A stretch of 43,954 bases of DNA from an uncultured Olsenella sp. (GTDB lineage: Bacteria > Actinomycetota > Coriobacteriia > Coriobacteriales > Atopobiaceae), in assembly GCA_900314535.1 (NCBI GenBank), contig OMVT01000020.1, forward strand, positions 1 through 43,954. The letters run 5' to 3'. Of the stretch, positions 42,545-43,954 are shown piece by piece. The position numbers and the translations under genes were made by a program. Numbering within the stretch: position 1 is the first letter of the stretch; every line of letters begins with the position of its first letter. The notes beneath the pieces were generated by a model that did not search any database, had not been told where the DNA came from, and saw nothing but the letters and a program-made list of their open reading frames with translations.

Positions 42545-43338
42545 TGCTCAAGCTCACGAATGTCACAAAGACCTTCAACAAGGGCACGGTGAACGAGAAG
42601 CCGGCTCTGCGCGGCGTGAACCTCGATCTTGCAGACGGCGATTTCGTCACGGTCATCGGCGGCAATGGCGCCGGCAAATCGACGCTCCTGAACATCGTCG
42701 CAGGCGTCTTCCCGCCTGATGGCGGCACGATCGAGCTCGACGGACAGGATGTCTCGCGCCTGCCCGAATACAAGCGTGCAGCCGATCTGGGACGCGTCTT
42801 CCAGGATCCCATGCGCGGCACAGCAGCTGACATGCAGATCGACGAGAATCTTGCCCTTGCCGCACGCAGGGGCCAGCACCGCGGCCTTGCCTGGGGCATC
42901 GGCAAGGCCGAGCGCGAAAGCTACGTCGACCGCCTGAAGGAACTCGACCTCGGCCTTGAGACGCGCATGACCTCGAAGGTGGGACTGCTTTCTGGCGGCC
43001 AGCGCCAGGCGCTGACGCTTCTCATGGCAGTCCTCAAGAAGCCGAAGCTGCTCCTGCTCGACGAGCATACGGCAGCCCTCGACCCGAAGACGGCTGCCAA
43101 GGTCCTCTCGCTCACGCAGAAGCTTGTCGACGAGAACGGCCTTACGACCCTCATGGTGACACACAACATGCACGACGCCATCAGGCTCGGCAACCGTCTC
43201 ATCATGATGCATGAAGGCCAGGTCATCTACGATGTCAAGGGAGAAGAGAAGGCAAAGCTCAAGGTCGCAGACCTTTTGAAGAAGTTCGAGGAGGTCTCGG
43301 GCGGCGAGCTTGCCAACGACCGCATGCTCCTGTCGTAA
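42544..43338 (+). CDS. ABC transporter ATP-binding protein
   Basis: A 264-residue ATPase that drives the importer. The Walker A is GGNGAGKST (39-47), the signature is LLSGGQRQ, the Walker B is LLLLDEHTAALD and the H-loop is in THNMHD. The D-loop follows directly on Walker B. The start overlaps the permease stop by one base (TGATG). A strong terminator follows. Confidence 0.95.
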   Translation: MLKLTNVTKTFNKGTVNEKPALRGVNLDLADGDFVTVIGGNGAGKSTLLNIVAGVFPPDGGTIELDGQDVSRLPEYKRAADLGRVFQDPMRGTAADMQIDENLALAARRGQHRGLAWGIGKAERESYVDRLKELDLGLETRMTSKVGLLSGGQRQALTLLMAVLKKPKLLLLDEHTAALDPKTAAKVLSLTQKLVDENGLTTLMVTHNMHDAIRLGNRLIMMHEGQVIYDVKGEEKAKLKVADLLKKFEEVSGGELANDRMLLS

Positions 43339-43364
43339 TCGTTTCCCTTCACCGGTTGCAATAG

Positions 43365-43403
43365 AGAGCCTCTCCCATTCCATCAGAGAACGGGAGAGGC
43401 TCT
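43365..43403 (+). terminator. Terminator of the ABC importer operon
   Basis: AGAGCCTCTCCC (43365-43376) and GGGAGAGGCTCT (43392-43403) form a perfect 12-bp stem, followed by TTTC. Confidence 0.92.
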
Positions 43404-43462
43404 TTCATTCATGATGCAACGAGATTATCGCTCTCACTACGGGATGGAATCTCTGCACTGAA

Positions 43463-43849
43463 TCACTGTCCCCGCTCTTCCTGCTTTGCCTGCCCCCAGA
43501 GCTGGTCGAACTCCTCATCGGAGCATGCATCCAGAGGCTTTCCTGAAGCCTTGGCAGCGCTCTCCATAGAAGCCCAGCGGCTGCGGAACTTGCGGTTCGC
43601 GAAGGCCAGTGCCGCTTCTGCGTCGATATGCTCCTTGCTGAATATCTTTTCCATATCCGCAGCGTTGCTGACATCAGCTTCGTACAGAGCTATCTTCTTT
43701 CCGGTTATCTTTTCTACGCGGGATATGGATTCTGGGCTGCTGTTGGCATAGTTATCCGCAACAATAACATCATAGCCTGCATTTATAAGTTCAACCGCAG
43801 TATGTGAGCCGATGTAACCGGCACCGCCTGCTAATAATATAGTGGACAT
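43463..43849 (-). pseudogene. Chimeric ORF: GalE N-terminus joined to a MazG-like C-terminus
   Basis: A 128-residue frame. Residues 1-76 are the start of UDP-glucose 4-epimerase (GalE): ILLAGGAGYIGSHTAVELIN, then ADNYANSSPES and a KITGKKIALYEADV strand. GalE is normally about 330 residues. From about residue 77 the sequence changes to AEAALAFANRKFRSRWASME and ends DQLWGQAKQEE, which resembles the C-terminus of MazG nucleotide pyrophosphohydrolases. Base composition changes at the same place (near 43620): about 60% G+C on the MazG side against about 40% on the GalE side by hand count of 60-base lines. GGAGGAA precedes the ATG. Neither half is a working gene here. Confidence 0.8.
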
Positions 43850-43892
43850 AAAAAATTCCTCCTGCTGATTATATGCTGTCTTTTACAAATCA

Positions 43893-43928
43893 AGCCCAGA
43901 GAATCAAACGCTTATGATTCTATGGGCT
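43893..43928 (-). terminator. Hairpin upstream of the galE fragment
   Basis: AGCCCA-G-AGAATCA pairs with TGATTCT-A-TGGGCT (14 positions with one mismatch) and is followed on the minus strand by TTGATTTGT. It would end a gene that lies beyond the window, in the AT-rich DNA. Confidence 0.7.
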
Positions 43929-43954
43929 GACAAGTCACAAACTTTTGCAAATAA

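Noticed and set aside
1..43954. tRNA, rRNA, CRISPR, IS or prophage elements
   Set aside because: None was recognised: no direct-repeat arrays, no transposase or integrase frames and no tRNA-like cloverleaf in the gaps examined.

Overview
The window looks like chromosomal DNA of a high-GC Gram-positive anaerobe, most likely a member of the Coriobacteriia (Olsenella/Atopobium/Collinsella-like). This is inferred from gene content and order, not from a marker gene. Three neighbourhoods recall other Gram-positives: rny-X-spoVS-miaB (Bacillus-like), lexA/LysM-protein/nrdR (Mycobacterium-like) and FHA/MerR (garA-Rv1828-like). Coding is dense, with short gaps, many 1-4 nt overlaps, several GTG/TTG starts and strong hairpin terminators. 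No tRNA, rRNA, CRISPR array, insertion sequence or prophage was seen.

Layout. 0.3-7.0 kb (+): RNA metabolism and translation run: RNase Y, a GHKL ATPase of unknown role, SpoVS, MiaB, MiaA, HflX. 7.1-10.1 kb: SOS region, with lexA and a DUF1624-type membrane protein on the minus strand and, divergently, a LysM/transmembrane protein, then nrdR and dut; three LexA-like boxes lie in the shared promoter. 10.2-12.7 kb (+): a purine-type NCS2 permease and thioredoxin reductase, the latter with a near-consensus promoter overlapping an 18-bp palindrome. 13.0-19.8 kb (-): pgsA, dacA, a GcvT/YgfZ-like gene, ridA, a GarA-like FHA gene, a MerR regulator, apt and a ClC transporter. 20.0-25.6 kb: a patatin lipase, a radical SAM/SPASM protein, D-lactate dehydrogenase, a PHP phosphatase and a DUF4236 protein. 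25.7-31.1 kb (-): a four-gene operon of a flavoprotein, HypB, a 966-residue Fe-S flavoprotein and HypA, with no hydrogenase genes in view; this is the best candidate for an undescribed system. 31.3-33.4 kb (-): an isochorismatase-like hydrolase, a hotdog thioesterase, a YgjP-like metallopeptidase and a small membrane protein. 33.4-38.5 kb: a divergent lacI-type regulator and galM-galK-galT (Leloir pathway). 38.6-40.5 kb: a PNPOx/NimA-like gene, then gene debris including a LysR pseudogene. 40.6-43.3 kb (+): an ABC importer (lipoprotein, permease, ATPase).

The last 0.5 kb is anomalous. An ORF on the minus strand joins the N-terminus of GalE, in AT-rich foreign-looking DNA, to what looks like the C-terminus of MazG in host-like GC-rich DNA. 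That is either an illegitimate recombination scar or a chimeric contig end.

Several starts were moved from the longest ORF to a codon with a clear Shine-Dalgarno sequence (hflX, lexA, clcA, FHA, dacA, patatin, radical SAM, DUF4236, hypB, the 459-residue flavoprotein, thioesterase, ygjP, lacI, galM, galK, galT, PNPOx, ABC lipoprotein and permease). Homology calls come from recognised motifs; no database search was run.
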